From a bacterium (GTDB taxonomy: Bacteria > Oederibacteriota > Muellerivitia > Muellerivitales > Muellerivitaceae): a stretch of 64,000 nucleotides of DNA. This document shows positions 1 through 9,296 of the stretch, piece after piece. A model generated the notes under the pieces. That model searched no databases, was not told where the DNA came from, and worked only from the letters and a program-made list of their open reading frames with translations. Location: contig DASZRK010000049.1 of assembly GCA_035549195.1 (NCBI GenBank), positions 21,983-85,982 of the forward strand, given 5' to 3'. Each line of letters starts with the position of its first letter. Within the stretch, counting starts at the first letter, position 1. The position numbers and the translations under genes are program-made.

Positions 1-3000
1 AAAAAAACCGAAGATCCCGAAAAAATCCCCCAAATCGCTTCGAAGGTGGGGCGTCACCCAAAGGATCTCGCTTTGTTGGGGCCGGAAAGCCTTGAAGAAA
101 TAGGGGGCCCACAAGGCCAGCATGAAAAAGAACAGTACGATCAAGTTCGAGCCGACCCGCAGCAGGAGCCTGGAGAATCCGGCCGTATTCTTCTGGAGGA
201 AGCCGGCGGCGAAAGCCACCAGCGTCGCCAACCCGAGGGTGACGAACAGGAGAATGGTCTTGCCGCCCAAGACTTGTGGGTCCAATCCGTTCCAAAAAGT
301 GATGATCCAACCCAAAAGCGACAAAAGGACCGCCAATGCGGCTAAGAGGGTCCCCAATCCACGTTGCACACCCTTCTCCCCCACTTGCGAAAGCCCCCGG
401 ACCATGAGCGCCATGACGAAAAGGACAAGCCAGGCGGGAACTTCCCATGTGTTCAAATAGGAAACCCCGCCCAACAAGAAACCGGCGGCCACAATGAGTG
501 GAACTTTCGAGAAGATCCCTTCTTCCCGGTTGGTTTTTGAAAGATAAAGGGACAAAAGAAGACCCATCAAGAGCATCGCAAAGGGCATTGCCAGGGTATG
601 GGCGTGAAGGTCGCCGTAGAGCACGCTGAAGTAGGGGAACTCGTTGATCGTATTGGGGACGACCCGTGTCGGCCCCCAATAATCGTAATTAATGATCCGG
701 TCCTGCAAGGGACCAAAGTTGAAGTTGGAAAAAACCGGCCGTAAAGCATCCATGATCTGACGGGCGCCTGCCGGATTGCCCGCGGCCGCGCAAAGGAACC
801 CAGCCACCCAGCCGCTGAACCGGCGGCCCGAAAGACCAAAAGCCAGTCCAAAAGCGCTGGAAAAGATCAGGGCGAAAAGGGTGATCAGGCCCAGGTTATA
901 GGCCACTGCGGGGACCACCCCCAAGAATTTGGCCAGGACGCCCATCATCAAATGTCCATAGTAGAAGGAATAGCTGATCGGCGTCCCCGCCATCCACTGG
1001 TTCTGCGGTGGAAAACTCTCGCCCCGGACCACCGAAGCCAGGAATCCGAAATCCATGCCCGCTTCCCCGCCACCGTTGTAGCCCTCCCCCACCGGATCAT
1101 GGATATGGGGGATGAAGACCTTGATCAATGAAAAGGCGGCAAACGCGCCGATAAAGGCCAATTCCTGGTGTACCCAATCCTTACCCCACTTGGCCAGCAG
1201 GACCTTGAAGTCGCGAGAATTCTTCCAGTAGCTCCAGAGACTTGCGGCCATCAAAAGAAGGAACCAAACCCAGCAGCCGGCGACCGTGAAGCGGAATGGC
1301 CCCGGCCCCTTGAACCACCAGGTGAAAAGGGCGTTCGGGAACCAAACCACCCAAACGAAGATGAAAAAACCCAATACCTTGCTCAGGGAGTAGCAACCGG
1401 GTTGGAGCGGCGCGAAAAACCGGGTGGTCAAAGGCAAGGCCATCCAGCCTAGGACCATCAACCCCAACAACCAACTGAACCAAGCCCGCCACTGATAACC
1501 TGCTGACTCATAGGGTGTCCTGTCATGACCGGAGACGCTCTCCTCGACCACGGGTTTCTTGGCTAGTTCTTCCAGGGTTTGCAGGGTCTTGGGATCCGTC
1601 ATGCGAGGAACGGTGGGAGGGGCGGTAACAGGGATGTCGGGAGTCGGGCTCACGGTCGGCGCCTTGGTGGGTTGTGCAAATGGCTTTAAATCCGGTCTCG
1701 GCTTCGTCCGGCGCGCCGGGGACTGCGTAACACTCGCCACTGATGGGGTGGGAGTGGCTTCCTCCAATTGGGTCCAAAGCCCCTTGGATTCCAGGTATTG
1801 GCGACGGTCCGCGATGAACCGATCGACGTTCTTCGGGTCGATGTTGCGCATTTCGTCCCGATCGATGCCACGGACATAATCATCGCTCCCCAGGATCTTT
1901 AGGATCCTCTCCCGGGGCACATCTTCGACCTTCTTGAAGATATAGACCCGGGGATGGTCATAGACCGAGAAAGACTCTTCGGCCATATCGTCCGGATGTT
2001 CCCACCCCAGGAAACTCGGGAAATTGTGGAACTCGCCCACCATCTTGTAGCCCAGGAGCCCCGACCAAAGGGCCCGGTAGTAGCGGGAAGTCACGGGATA
2101 GGCGTTGAACCCATGGGGTTTGAACTCAGGGGTGCAATTGGTGAGGGTATACCAAAGCTTCTTGGAGGCGATGCTGATGTAATCGCCTTTTTTCAACTCG
2201 TCGGCGTAATAGTTCTTCTTCACCGGCGAGTCATCGGTCAGGAACCCGTGCAATTCGTAGACGGTCATCCCTTCTTGGCGGTACATCCCCGGGTTCCCGG
2301 GTTTGTCCATCCGCGGGTCCTGGTTGGGATCGACCCCGGTCGGGAGCCCGTCATCCCAAGCCTCGGTCAGGACCATGGAACCGGGCGGGATGTTCTTGTA
2401 GATCCACACCGACGCGTCGATCCAGGGGTTCGGGGCGTAATAAACGTGCATGTAAGCGATCGAGTAGAAAAGACTTGGAGCCACCACCAGGGCGACCAGG
2501 GCCTTGTGCAGGAGCCCTCCCCAAGGACGGGCCTTGGCCCAGGAAGCGATATCGGTCACCAAGCGTGCACCAAAAATACAGAAGGCCGGGATGAGCGGCA
2601 CCATATAACGGACGAATTTGGTGTTCCAGGCGCCGATGAACCCGAAATAAGGGATGAACCAACAGAGGATCAAAAGATCCGGCAGGGAGATGGCGAATCC
2701 CAGTTTTTTCGAAAAGGGCACCGGGAACAACGTCCCTTTCTCGACCGGCCGGACAATGGCAAAGAGGAACCGGCCCAAGACCCAAGCCGCTCCGGCTACG
2801 ACCGTCACACCCAGCGGCCACCATAGTTCAACGCTCATTAAGTTCCGGAGTTGGAAAATATAACGAAGCGTGTCCTTGAATTGGAGCACATAACAGGCAT
2901 CGGCGATGGAAACCACATGCCATTCGTAATTTTGGGAATCCATGAATCCATGAAGATCCAGGAGGGACCAAGGCGAGAAAAGTACGAAGAGCAACACTGA

Positions 3001-4638
3001 AAGTGCACCGGCCCCCATGAGCTTGATCCATTGGGGCATCTGGGCGCGGAAGATCCGGAATTCCATGAAGCCCCAGAGGGTGAACATACCTCCCAAGGCC
3101 AACAGGGCCGTGAGCAACAGGCCCCATAGGATCAGGCCTCGGTTCGGATCCATTGGGAATAGATCGGTCAGAACACCTTTGAACTTGTAGCCCACGCCCG
3201 CGAAGACGATGAAGATGAGGCCCAGAAGCCCCGTCGCCAGGACGCTGTAAAGGGGCCTATTCGATCCCAATTTCCGGTCATCCCGTTCCCATTCTTTCCG
3301 GTCTTTTTGGGCGAGCGATACGAGGTGGGCGGTTGCCAGCACGAACAAATAGTAGAGAGAACTCGTCTTGGCCGCCATGGAGAGCCCGAAAGCCGTACCG
3401 GCGATGAGATAATTCCTCCAACTCGCCTCTTTCAATATCCCGCTCGAGGCTAGGACCACTACCACGAAAAGGAAGGTGATGAAGGATTCGGTGATGCAAT
3501 AGTGGGTCTGTTCAATGCTGACGACTGCGAAGGCGAAGAACGCGGCGGCGGTAAGGGCCATCACGTTGCTTTTGTAGACGCGACGGACCAAAAGATAGAT
3601 GGCCGGGATGGTGGCGGTGGAAAAGGCGGCGGCCCAAAGACGGCCGAGGATCATACAGTCCCCATAGCCCGTGAATTGGATCCCCGAATGGTTCAAGGAA
3701 GCAAAAAGTGTCCAAAAAGCGAAGAGGGCCGCGATAAAACGTCCCCATACCGAGAAGAAGGTCCAGGTCAGGAAAACCCCTGCCACAAGGATGGTAAAAG
3801 CCAAGACCCCGAAGACCTGCGCGAAGACGACCGGTAGGAAAAGGGGGAGGATCCCCAATATAAAGATCACGCCCACCGCCCCGTAAAGAGGCGTTTCAAA
3901 CCAATCCACTTCCAAAAGCCGGGAAACGACCCAGGAAAGGGCCAAAGCCACGGTCGAAACAAGGAGCAACCCGGCCATTTTGGCGGGCCGATCATCCAAG
4001 GCCTTCACCCACAGGGAGAAAATCGGGAAGAACTTGACCACCAAGAACCCGATCAAAAGGGCTCCGGCCACACCTTGTTCAAGGACAAGGCTTTTTTCTT
4101 CTTTTAAGAGCCCGTGGAGATAGAACAAAAGGCCGAGCAGCAGGACGGCAAAAACCAAGTTCAGGCCAGAAATACCATTCCCGGAAAAGATCGGGAAAAA
4201 ATACCAAAGAAACAGGTTCGAAAAAACAAAAGCCGCCAACGTGTAATGCGAGAGAAAAAAACGGGACTTCAAAAAAATGGCGATAAGACCCGCAAAAATA
4301 GCGGCCAGAAGGGCCCAATAAAGCCCAAGGGCCCATCGTTCATTCCGGATGATTTGTTGGAAAAAAGATGGGCAAGACAGTAGTTCGCCGGTAGCCCTGT
4401 ACAGATAAACAGGCAATTGACCATAAGCAAAGAAATGGACCCGATAACCATCCGCTGCCTGGATGCCAGCGGTTTGCCCCAGGATATTCCGTTCGTCCGG
4501 ATGGAAGGAATGCTGAAAATCCCAATCGGGATTGAAAAAACGGAATCCGCCCCCAAGTAAGACCAGGACGAGAAGGATCCAAAAGGATCTTCGATCAAAA
4601 ATCGCGGTTTTAGGGGCTACCGCTATTTTTTTCAGCAA
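1..4638 (-). CDS. Giant GT-C/DUF2298 membrane protein, 3' end missing
   Basis: I translated this by hand: one minus-strand frame stays open from a TTG at 4638 to the left edge, 1546 codons with no stop. An AGGGGA ribosome site lies about 7 bases before the TTG. The protein starts with a membrane segment (about residues 19-32) followed by an HPDERN motif at 46-51, typical of PMT/ArnT-like GT-C glycosyltransferases with an acidic catalytic loop. Many further hydrophobic segments follow. A Pro/Thr/Lys-rich linker (around residue 930-990) separates a second membrane half; near residues 1185-1215 the segment GGEAGMDFGFLASVVRGE and following YSFYYGH match the DUF2298 (Chlor_Arch_YYY) family. It probably moves sugars from lipid carriers outside the cytoplasmic membrane. 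The substrate is unknown. The gene continues beyond the window. Confidence 0.85.
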   Translation of the reverse strand, partial: MLKKIAVAPKTAIFDRRSFWILLVLVLLGGGFRFFNPDWDFQHSFHPDERNILGQTAGIQAADGYRVHFFAYGQLPVYLYRATGELLSCPSFFQQIIRNERWALGLYWALLAAIFAGLIAIFLKSRFFLSHYTLAAFVFSNLFLWYFFPIFSGNGISGLNLVFAVLLLGLLFYLHGLLKEEKSLVLEQGVAGALLIGFLVVKFFPIFSLWVKALDDRPAKMAGLLLVSTVALALSWVVSRLLEVDWFETPLYGAVGVIFILGILPLFLPVVFAQVFGVLAFTILVAGVFLTWTFFSVWGRFIAALFAFWTLFASLNHSGIQFTGYGDCMILGRLWAAAFSTATIPAIYLLVRRVYKSNVMALTAAAFFAFAVVSIEQTHYCITESFITFLFVVVVLASSGILKEASWRNYLIAGTAFGLSMAAKTSSLYYLFVLATAHLVSLAQKDRKEWERDDRKLGSNRPLYSVLATGLLGLIFIVFAGVGYKFKGVLTDLFPMDPNRGLILWGLLLTALLALGGMFTLWGFMEFRIFRAQMPQWIKLMGAGALSVLLFVLFSPWSLLDLHGFMDSQNYEWHVVSIADACYVLQFKDTLRYIFQLRNLMSVELWWPLGVTVVAGAAWVLGRFLFAIVRPVEKGTLFPVPFSKKLGFAISLPDLLILCWFIPYFGFIGAWNTKFVRYMVPLIPAFCIFGARLVTDIASWAKARPWGGLLHKALVALVVAPSLFYSIAYMHVYYAPNPWIDASVWIYKNIPPGSMVLTEAWDDGLPTGVDPNQDPRMDKPGNPGMYRQEGMTVYELHGFLTDDSPVKKNYYADELKKGDYISIASKKLWYTLTNCTPEFKPHGFNAYPVTSRYYRALWSGLLGYKMVGEFHNFPSFLGWEHPDDMAEESFSVYDHPRVYIFKKVEDVPRERILKILGSDDYVRGIDRDEMRNIDPKNVDRFIADRRQYLESKGLWTQLEEATPTPSVASVTQSPARRTKPRPDLKPFAQPTKAPTVSPTPDIPVTAPPTVPRMTDPKTLQTLEELAKKPVVEESVSGHDRTPYESAGYQWRAWFSWLLGLMVLGWMALPLTTRFFAPLQPGCYSLSKVLGFFIFVWVVWFPNALFTWWFKGPGPFRFTVAGCWVWFLLLMAASLWSYWKNSRDFKVLLAKWGKDWVHQELAFIGAFAAFSLIKVFIPHIHDPVGEGYNGGGEAGMDFGFLASVVRGESFPPQNQWMAGTPISYSFYYGHLMMGVLAKFLGVVPAVAYNLGLITLFALIFSSAFGLAFGLSGRRFSGWVAGFLCAAAGNPAGARQIMDALRPVFSNFNFGPLQDRIINYDYWGPTRVVPNTINEFPYFSVLYGDLHAHTLAMPFAMLLMGLLLSLYLSKTNREEGIFSKVPLIVAAGFLLGGVSYLNTWEVPAWLVLFVMALMVRGLSQVGEKGVQRGLGTLLAALAVLLSLLGWIITFWNGLDPQVLGGKTILLFVTLGLATLVAFAAGFLQKNTAGFSRLLLRVGSNLIVLFFFMLALWAPYFFKAFRPQQSEILWVTPHLRSDLGDFFGIFGFF

Positions 4639-4764
4639 GGTTTGTCCCCTGAGCAGAGGTGGGATGACTAGTTGTAAAAAACCCCGAAATATTACCGCAA
4701 AATGAAAAACGGGCCTAGAAGAAAGAATTTATCCCCGGATATAAAAGCGGGACTTAACGGCCGT

Positions 4765-5145
4765 TTAACGGCAAATCAGACGACACTCCCCTAAACAAAG
4801 ATTATTGGAAAAGGCCTTGAGCGAATAGGCTCCCGCTGCCGGCACCATGACCCGCCAGGCCGTGATCAGATCGTGCGAGGGCAAGTCCCCGTTAAAAACG
4901 ATCTTCCGAGGCTGACTATCCTGGACTTTCGCGCCCTTTTCATCGCAAAGGGTGATGTCCACTTGGAACTCACCACGACCTTCGAAGGAAAAACGGGTGA
5001 ATGTCAGGAACTCCACACCCCAAGGATATTGAGGAGGGCTAAAACCCTGGAAGATCCCCCGCAGGTCGTAATTCTTGGACATGACATCTTGTTGGATCTG
5101 CGCGCAACAGAGAAAAGCGGTTATCCTCGGCATATTGAGTTCCAT
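4765..5145 (-). CDS. DUF6941-like hypothetical protein
   Basis: A 126-residue soluble protein with no signal peptide. The opening (PRITAFLCCAQIQQD, then NYDLRGIF) resembles the DUF6941 family from memory; function unknown. I chose the ATG at 5145 because it overlaps the stop of the upstream glycosyltransferase as TGATG and has a GGGGA site about 8 bases before it. A longer in-frame start at 5178 exists and would overlap the neighbour by 34 bases. The arrangement implies translational coupling with the GT2 gene. Predicted cytoplasmic, mostly beta-strand. Confidence 0.65.
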   Translation of the reverse strand: MELNMPRITAFLCCAQIQQDVMSKNYDLRGIFQGFSPPQYPWGVEFLTFTRFSFEGRGEFQVDITLCDEKGAKVQDSQPRKIVFNGDLPSHDLITAWRVMVPAAGAYSLKAFSNNLCLGECRLICR

Positions 5146-5948
5146 CAGCGCTTCCCCGACCGCTTGTTCCTTCCCCAAAGCTGCCGGGAACGTAGAAAAG
5201 CGGCCTGATTCAGTTCGATATCGTCCGAGACCGGTCTCGCGGCCCTAAGAACCCATCTTAAAAAAGTGAACAGGCTCATTCCAAGGACGATGAATCCGTC
5301 CCAGAAGGTCGTGCCAGGGCGGTAATAGGCGATCTCGACCCGAAAATCATTGTCGATATAAAAACCCGACCTTGCGGTCAATAAGGCTATCTCTTGGGCA
5401 CAGGAATATTTCACCCCCGTATAGTAACGCAAGACAGGCTCCAGGGTCCTCACCTTGAGCATGCGCAAACCCGATTCCACGTCCTTGTAGTGGGTCCCCG
5501 ACAGGAATGAATTGGTCCAGGTCAGGAACCGGTTCCCTAACACCTTGTAGCGGGGATAGACCGAGAAATCCCGCCGGGTCAGGACCACATCGGCTTTTCG
5601 TTTCGCTAAATAACCGGCGATCTTGGGGATATATTCCGGCTTGTGTTGTCCGTCGGCATCGATGGTCACCACCAAATCCTCAGGCCCTGCTTGGCCCATG
5701 CGTTTGAGGTAAAGGGAGAACAGGAATCCCGCCTCCAACGCCCCCGCCATGCCGCGGTTCTCAGGCAGGTCAAGTAGATAGGCTCCCTTGCGTTTCCTGA
5801 CAAAGGCTTGCAGGAGCTTGAAGCTCCCATCCGTCGAGCCATCGTTCACCAGCACCAGGATGTCCGCCTGGGGGGAAAGCCGGGGCAACAGACCCGGCAG
5901 GTGTTTTTCCTCGTTATAGACCGGCAGGACGACGATGATCTTGGGCAA
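5145..5948 (-). CDS. GT2 family glycosyltransferase
   Basis: 267 residues with a GT-A fold. The N-terminus KIIVVLPVYNEEKHLPGLL and VNDGSTDGS form the nucleotide-sugar binding region; TIDADGQH near residue 95-102 carries the metal-binding DxD. It resembles DPM1/undecaprenyl-phosphate sugar transferases, which load a sugar on a lipid phosphate. One hydrophobic segment near residue 216-235 may anchor it to the membrane. The start is a TTG with a GAGG site 5 bases upstream. It is coupled to the DUF6941-like gene and lies upstream of the giant GT-C protein, which may use the lipid-linked sugar it makes; that link is inference. Confidence 0.85.
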   Translation of the reverse strand: MPKIIVVLPVYNEEKHLPGLLPRLSPQADILVLVNDGSTDGSFKLLQAFVRKRKGAYLLDLPENRGMAGALEAGFLFSLYLKRMGQAGPEDLVVTIDADGQHKPEYIPKIAGYLAKRKADVVLTRRDFSVYPRYKVLGNRFLTWTNSFLSGTHYKDVESGLRMLKVRTLEPVLRYYTGVKYSCAQEIALLTARSGFYIDNDFRVEIAYYRPGTTFWDGFIVLGMSLFTFLRWVLRAARPVSDDIELNQAAFLRSRQLWGRNKRSGKR

Positions 5949-6000
5949 GAGAACCTCATTGATCGGACGAATCTAGAAGAATCGGTCCGCCCTGAAACAA

Positions 6001-6032
6001 AAAAGCCCGGACCGCAAAGGCCCGGGCTTTTC
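6001..6032 (-). terminator. Rho-independent terminator after korB
   Basis: Hairpin with arms AAGCCCGG and CCCGGGCTT around a short loop, with an A-run on the left end that reads as a T-run on the minus strand. It lies between the korB stop and the GT2 gene, so it ends korAB transcription. Confidence 0.8.
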
Positions 6033-6047
6033 GAAAAGGATCCCTTA

Positions 6048-7031
6048 TCAGAAGAGGAATTCCTCATAAGACTTGCTCAAGTCGGTCGTCGGCAGGTTAC
6101 TGGCATCATAGTAAGGCACCTTGGCCGGGGCGTATTTCTTGAGCATCGGAGCCTGTGCCTGCATGCGTTCCACATAGGTCGGTAGCTTGATCTCGTAGAA
6201 GACCCCTACCGGGATCCGTTCCCCACGATAATGCGCCAATTCAAAAGCCTTCTTCTGCTTGTCGGTGACTTCGTCGTGGTTGGTAGGATCCTTGACGGCT
6301 CCGTCATGCCCCGCCTCGTTGGCGTTGAAGACCCGGGGCAACATCACGTTCTCCCCTTCTCCCTTCACCTTCTTATTGAACCACTCGGCGGTGTGCAGGT
6401 CGTTAAAGGTCGGGCAAGGTTGGAGGACATCCAACAGGGCCATACCCTTGTGTTCCACCGCCTTCTTGATCATCTCCTTCAAATGTTTCCCGTCGAAGGC
6501 ATAGGCCCGCCCGATCCAGGTGTAGCCCGAGCTCAAAGCGAGGGCTAAAGGCTGGATGGCGTCGTTGGTATTGGGCAAAGGCAGGGACTTGGTTTGCTGA
6601 CCCCGTCCGAGCGTCGGGGCCGCCTGGCCCTTGGTGAGTCCATAGACCTCGTTGGTCATGACGATGTAGGCCATGTCGATGTTGCGTCGTCCGGCGTGCA
6701 CGAAGTGCCCGGCGCCGATTCCGTAACCGTCCCCGTCGCCACCGACCGCGATGACTTCCAGGTCCGGATTGGCGAGCTTAGCGCCCGCCGCGAAGGGCAA
6801 CACCCGGCCATGCAGGGTGTGGACCCCATGGCTGGCCATGTAATTGAATACCTTGCCCGAGCAGCCGATCCCGGCGAAGACCATGGTCTCCCAAGGCGGG
6901 AGGGCCAGTTCGGCGCAGGATTGTTGGATGGCCTGGAGGATGCCGAAGTCACCACAACCGGGACACCAGTCATTATGAACATCACTCTTGTAGGCCGCGA
7001 CGGACAGAGGCGTTTGGAGTTTAGAGGCCAT
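6048..7031 (-). CDS. korB: 2-oxoacid:ferredoxin oxidoreductase, beta subunit
   Basis: 327 residues. Catalyses, with KorA, reversible oxidative decarboxylation of a 2-oxoacid (2-oxoglutarate most likely) to acyl-CoA with ferredoxin reduction. The thiamine-diphosphate site is visible as GDGDGYGIGAGH, followed about 25 residues later by the Asn of TNEVYGLTKGQ. Cysteines WCPGC, GCSG and QPCPTFN are placed to hold the single [4Fe-4S] cluster of this two-subunit class. Its ATG overlaps the end of korA by 11 bases, so the two are translated together. Pyruvate or branched-chain acids cannot be excluded as substrate. The pair fits an anaerobic or reductive-TCA metabolism. Confidence 0.93.
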   Translation of the reverse strand: MASKLQTPLSVAAYKSDVHNDWCPGCGDFGILQAIQQSCAELALPPWETMVFAGIGCSGKVFNYMASHGVHTLHGRVLPFAAGAKLANPDLEVIAVGGDGDGYGIGAGHFVHAGRRNIDMAYIVMTNEVYGLTKGQAAPTLGRGQQTKSLPLPNTNDAIQPLALALSSGYTWIGRAYAFDGKHLKEMIKKAVEHKGMALLDVLQPCPTFNDLHTAEWFNKKVKGEGENVMLPRVFNANEAGHDGAVKDPTNHDEVTDKQKKAFELAHYRGERIPVGVFYEIKLPTYVERMQAQAPMLKKYAPAKVPYYDASNLPTTDLSKSYEEFLF

Positions 7032-8889
7032 AGGTCAACACCACCTTTTCGATAGACTGCCCGGTCAACGGGTCCGTTTCGGAAGAGACTTCCTTCTTCG
7101 ACAGCTTGGTCACCGCGCCCACGATCTCATCCAACGAGATGGGCCGACCGGTGTACTTGACCACCTGGGCCGGGATGAATATCCCGGTGGACATGCGGAG
7201 CAAGTGACTCAACTGGGTCCCCCAGTTGTTCTCAACGACCACAAGTTTCTTCGCTTTCTTGAGGATCTTCTCGGTCACGATCGGGAAAGGGTTCAACATG
7301 CGGTAATGTAAGAAATTGGCATTGATCCCCTTGGCCTTCAGGACCGGCAAGGCGTCGGCCAGGACGCCATAGGTGGTGCCCCAGCACACCAGCGTAATGT
7401 CCGCATTGGCGTCGCCCACCAGGGTGAACTGGCGGTCTTCGGGGATCTGCTCCAGCATGAGCTTATATTTGTTCATGCGCTTTTCGTGCATCTTCCGGCG
7501 GGTCTCAGGGTTCTCCGTGATGTGACCGTAATCGTCATGTTCGTCACCGGTCATCCAATAGGGACTGCCTTCTTGTCCGGGATAAGGCCTGGCGGAAACC
7601 CCGGTCTTGGCATCCGGACGGAACCTCGGGAACCCCTTGCCATCGGCAATGGCATTTTCCAATTCTTGGGGCGTGACCAAGCGGCCCCGATCAATGACCA
7701 GGTTCTCTTCCTTGAACGGAGGGATGGTCTCCAAGCTGTGGGTCAAGAATTTATCATTGAGGATAATGACCGGGGTTTGGAACTTATCCGCGTAGTTGAA
7801 GGACTCGAAAGCCAAGTGGAAATGGTCATCGATGGTGGCCGGAGCCATGACCAAACGGGGATATTCACCATGGCCGCCAAAGGCCGCGAACATCAAGTCA
7901 CCCTGCTCGTGGCGGGTCGGTAAGCCCGTCGAGGGTCCGCCACGCTGGTAGTCGAAAAGCACAATGGGGACTTCGTTCATCCCAGCCCAGCCCAACCCCT
8001 CGGTCATGAGGCAGAAACCCGGACCCGATGTGGCCGTGGAGGCGCGCACACCCGTGGTGGCGGCGCCCAGCGCCATGTCGATGGCCGCGATCTCATCCTC
8101 GCATTGGACCACCGCAATACCATATTCGGGATGGCTTTCCAGATAATTGCTCTCGTCGGTGGCGGGACTGATCGGGTAATAGGACTGATAACGACAGCCA
8201 GCCTTCAATTTGCCCAGGGAGTTGGCCTGCGCACCATTGATGAGCAGTCGCTTGGGCGTGTTCTTTTGAGGTTCCAGATGATAAGGGAATTGATCGTGCA
8301 TCTCGTCCGGGAGCGCGTCCACAGCCTCATAGGCCTTCTTGGAGGCGGCGACATTGGGCGCCACCAACTTGGCCTTTCGACCGATGTAGATGCGGGCCAA
8401 GGTCTCTTCAACATGTGAGATATCCATGCGAAGCAGTGCCATGGAAGCGGCCACCGCGATAGTGTTCTTCATGAGCGACAGGGTGCCGTATTCCATACCG
8501 GTCACTTCCGCCACGTGGCGGATGACGGAGTTGAAATCGATGGGAAGAGTGATGACACCCGACTTGAGGTTTAGGTCGTCGAGCGTGATCTTGGTCGGGT
8601 CATAGATGAGCGCCCCGCCCTTCACCACCTCATGGGCGTGGAGACGGGCGGTGGAATCCTCAAAGGTCGCCAGGATATGTACGTCATCCACATGGCTGTG
8701 GATCGGTCTTTCCGAAACGCGGACCTGGAAATAGCTGTGCTTACCCTTGATATTCGAGTGATATTCGCGTTTACCGAAGATCCACAGACCGGCGGTGGCG
8801 CAAGCCTGGGAAAAAAGATTGGCGGAGGAATCCACCCCGGTGCCCTGGGGGCCACCGATCATCCAATTGACTTCATTGACGACCTTCAT
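7021..8889 (-). CDS. korA: 2-oxoacid:ferredoxin oxidoreductase, fused gamma-alpha subunit
   Basis: 622 residues. Residues 1-190 are the gamma domain (GGPQGTGVDSSANLF; EYHSNIKGKHSYF), which binds CoA; the rest is the alpha domain with YPISPATDESNYLE, CEDEIAAI and RGGPSTGLPTRHEQGDL, the signature that distinguishes 2-oxoglutarate-type from pyruvate-type enzymes. The ATG at 8889 has GGGAGA 7 bases upstream. A separate ferredoxin-like delta subunit is not present next to it, consistent with the cluster being in KorB. Forms a two-gene operon with korB. Confidence 0.93.
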   Translation of the reverse strand: MKVVNEVNWMIGGPQGTGVDSSANLFSQACATAGLWIFGKREYHSNIKGKHSYFQVRVSERPIHSHVDDVHILATFEDSTARLHAHEVVKGGALIYDPTKITLDDLNLKSGVITLPIDFNSVIRHVAEVTGMEYGTLSLMKNTIAVAASMALLRMDISHVEETLARIYIGRKAKLVAPNVAASKKAYEAVDALPDEMHDQFPYHLEPQKNTPKRLLINGAQANSLGKLKAGCRYQSYYPISPATDESNYLESHPEYGIAVVQCEDEIAAIDMALGAATTGVRASTATSGPGFCLMTEGLGWAGMNEVPIVLFDYQRGGPSTGLPTRHEQGDLMFAAFGGHGEYPRLVMAPATIDDHFHLAFESFNYADKFQTPVIILNDKFLTHSLETIPPFKEENLVIDRGRLVTPQELENAIADGKGFPRFRPDAKTGVSARPYPGQEGSPYWMTGDEHDDYGHITENPETRRKMHEKRMNKYKLMLEQIPEDRQFTLVGDANADITLVCWGTTYGVLADALPVLKAKGINANFLHYRMLNPFPIVTEKILKKAKKLVVVENNWGTQLSHLLRMSTGIFIPAQVVKYTGRPISLDEIVGAVTKLSKKEVSSETDPLTGQSIEKVVLTYGL

Positions 8890-8937
8890 GTTGTTTCTCC
8901 CGGAACTGAATGAAAAAATGATTGAATCGCAAAATAA

Positions 8938-8966
8938 AATATACGTTTTTAGCTTTCAAAAGACAA
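8938..8966 (-). promoter_or_regulatory. Sigma-70 type promoter for korAB
   Basis: Minus-strand TTGTCT (8961-8966), 17-base spacer, TATATT (8938-8943), in an AT-rich stretch about 50 bases upstream of korA. Good spacing, imperfect -35. Confidence 0.5.
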
Positions 8967-9022
8967 TTCGATTCGGGCATTTTGATATGAATTGGTTGCC
9001 TTCTCTCGAAAGCGAGGCGATC

Positions 9023-9075
9023 TAAAAGGCCCTATCCCGCCCATCGGGCGAAGGGCCTTGTCAGGCCCTTTTTCC
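9023..9075 (-). terminator. Hairpin after the small basic protein gene
   Basis: Arms AAGGCCCT and AGGGCCTT enclose an inner CGCCC/GGGCG stem, directly after the small minus-strand gene. The following T-run is short on the minus strand, so termination strength is uncertain. Confidence 0.5.
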
Positions 9076-9076
9076 A

Positions 9077-9217
9077 CTAAAGGTCCGAGCGATCGACCCG
9101 CGCCGCCTCCCGGCGTACCGCCTTTTCCAACAGCTCCCGCTTCCGGGAAGTCCGGACGCGGCTTTGCGGCTTGATGGCCCAGACTTTCCGAATCTTGGCT
9201 GGCTTTGGCTTTTTCAT
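9077..9217 (-). CDS. Small conserved-looking basic protein
   Basis: 46 residues starting MKKPKPAKIRKVWAIKP and ending in an Arg/Lys-rich helix. The start is supported by GAGGTG 7 bases before the ATG; a longer reading from 9271 lacks such a site. About a third of the residues are Lys or Arg, with no hydrophobic segment, which suggests binding to RNA or ribosomes, or simply a small cytosolic basic protein. I recall short proteins with a similar RKIW.I.P core in uncultured bacterial genomes but cannot confirm it. It has its own terminator-like hairpin and sits divergently from the DUF2723 gene. Confidence 0.6.
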   Translation of the reverse strand: MKKPKPAKIRKVWAIKPQSRVRTSRKRELLEKAVRREAARVDRSDL

Positions 9218-9296
9218 TTCACGCCACCTCGCATCCGGACATATTAAACTAAGATATGGACCAAAACCCATCCCCTAGCGCCCCTCGGACGGTGGA

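Noticed and set aside
567..4598. Many short frames across the first 4.6 kb, suggesting a broken or non-coding region
   Set aside because: Hand translation shows a single uninterrupted minus-strand frame to the left edge; the short frames are shadows.
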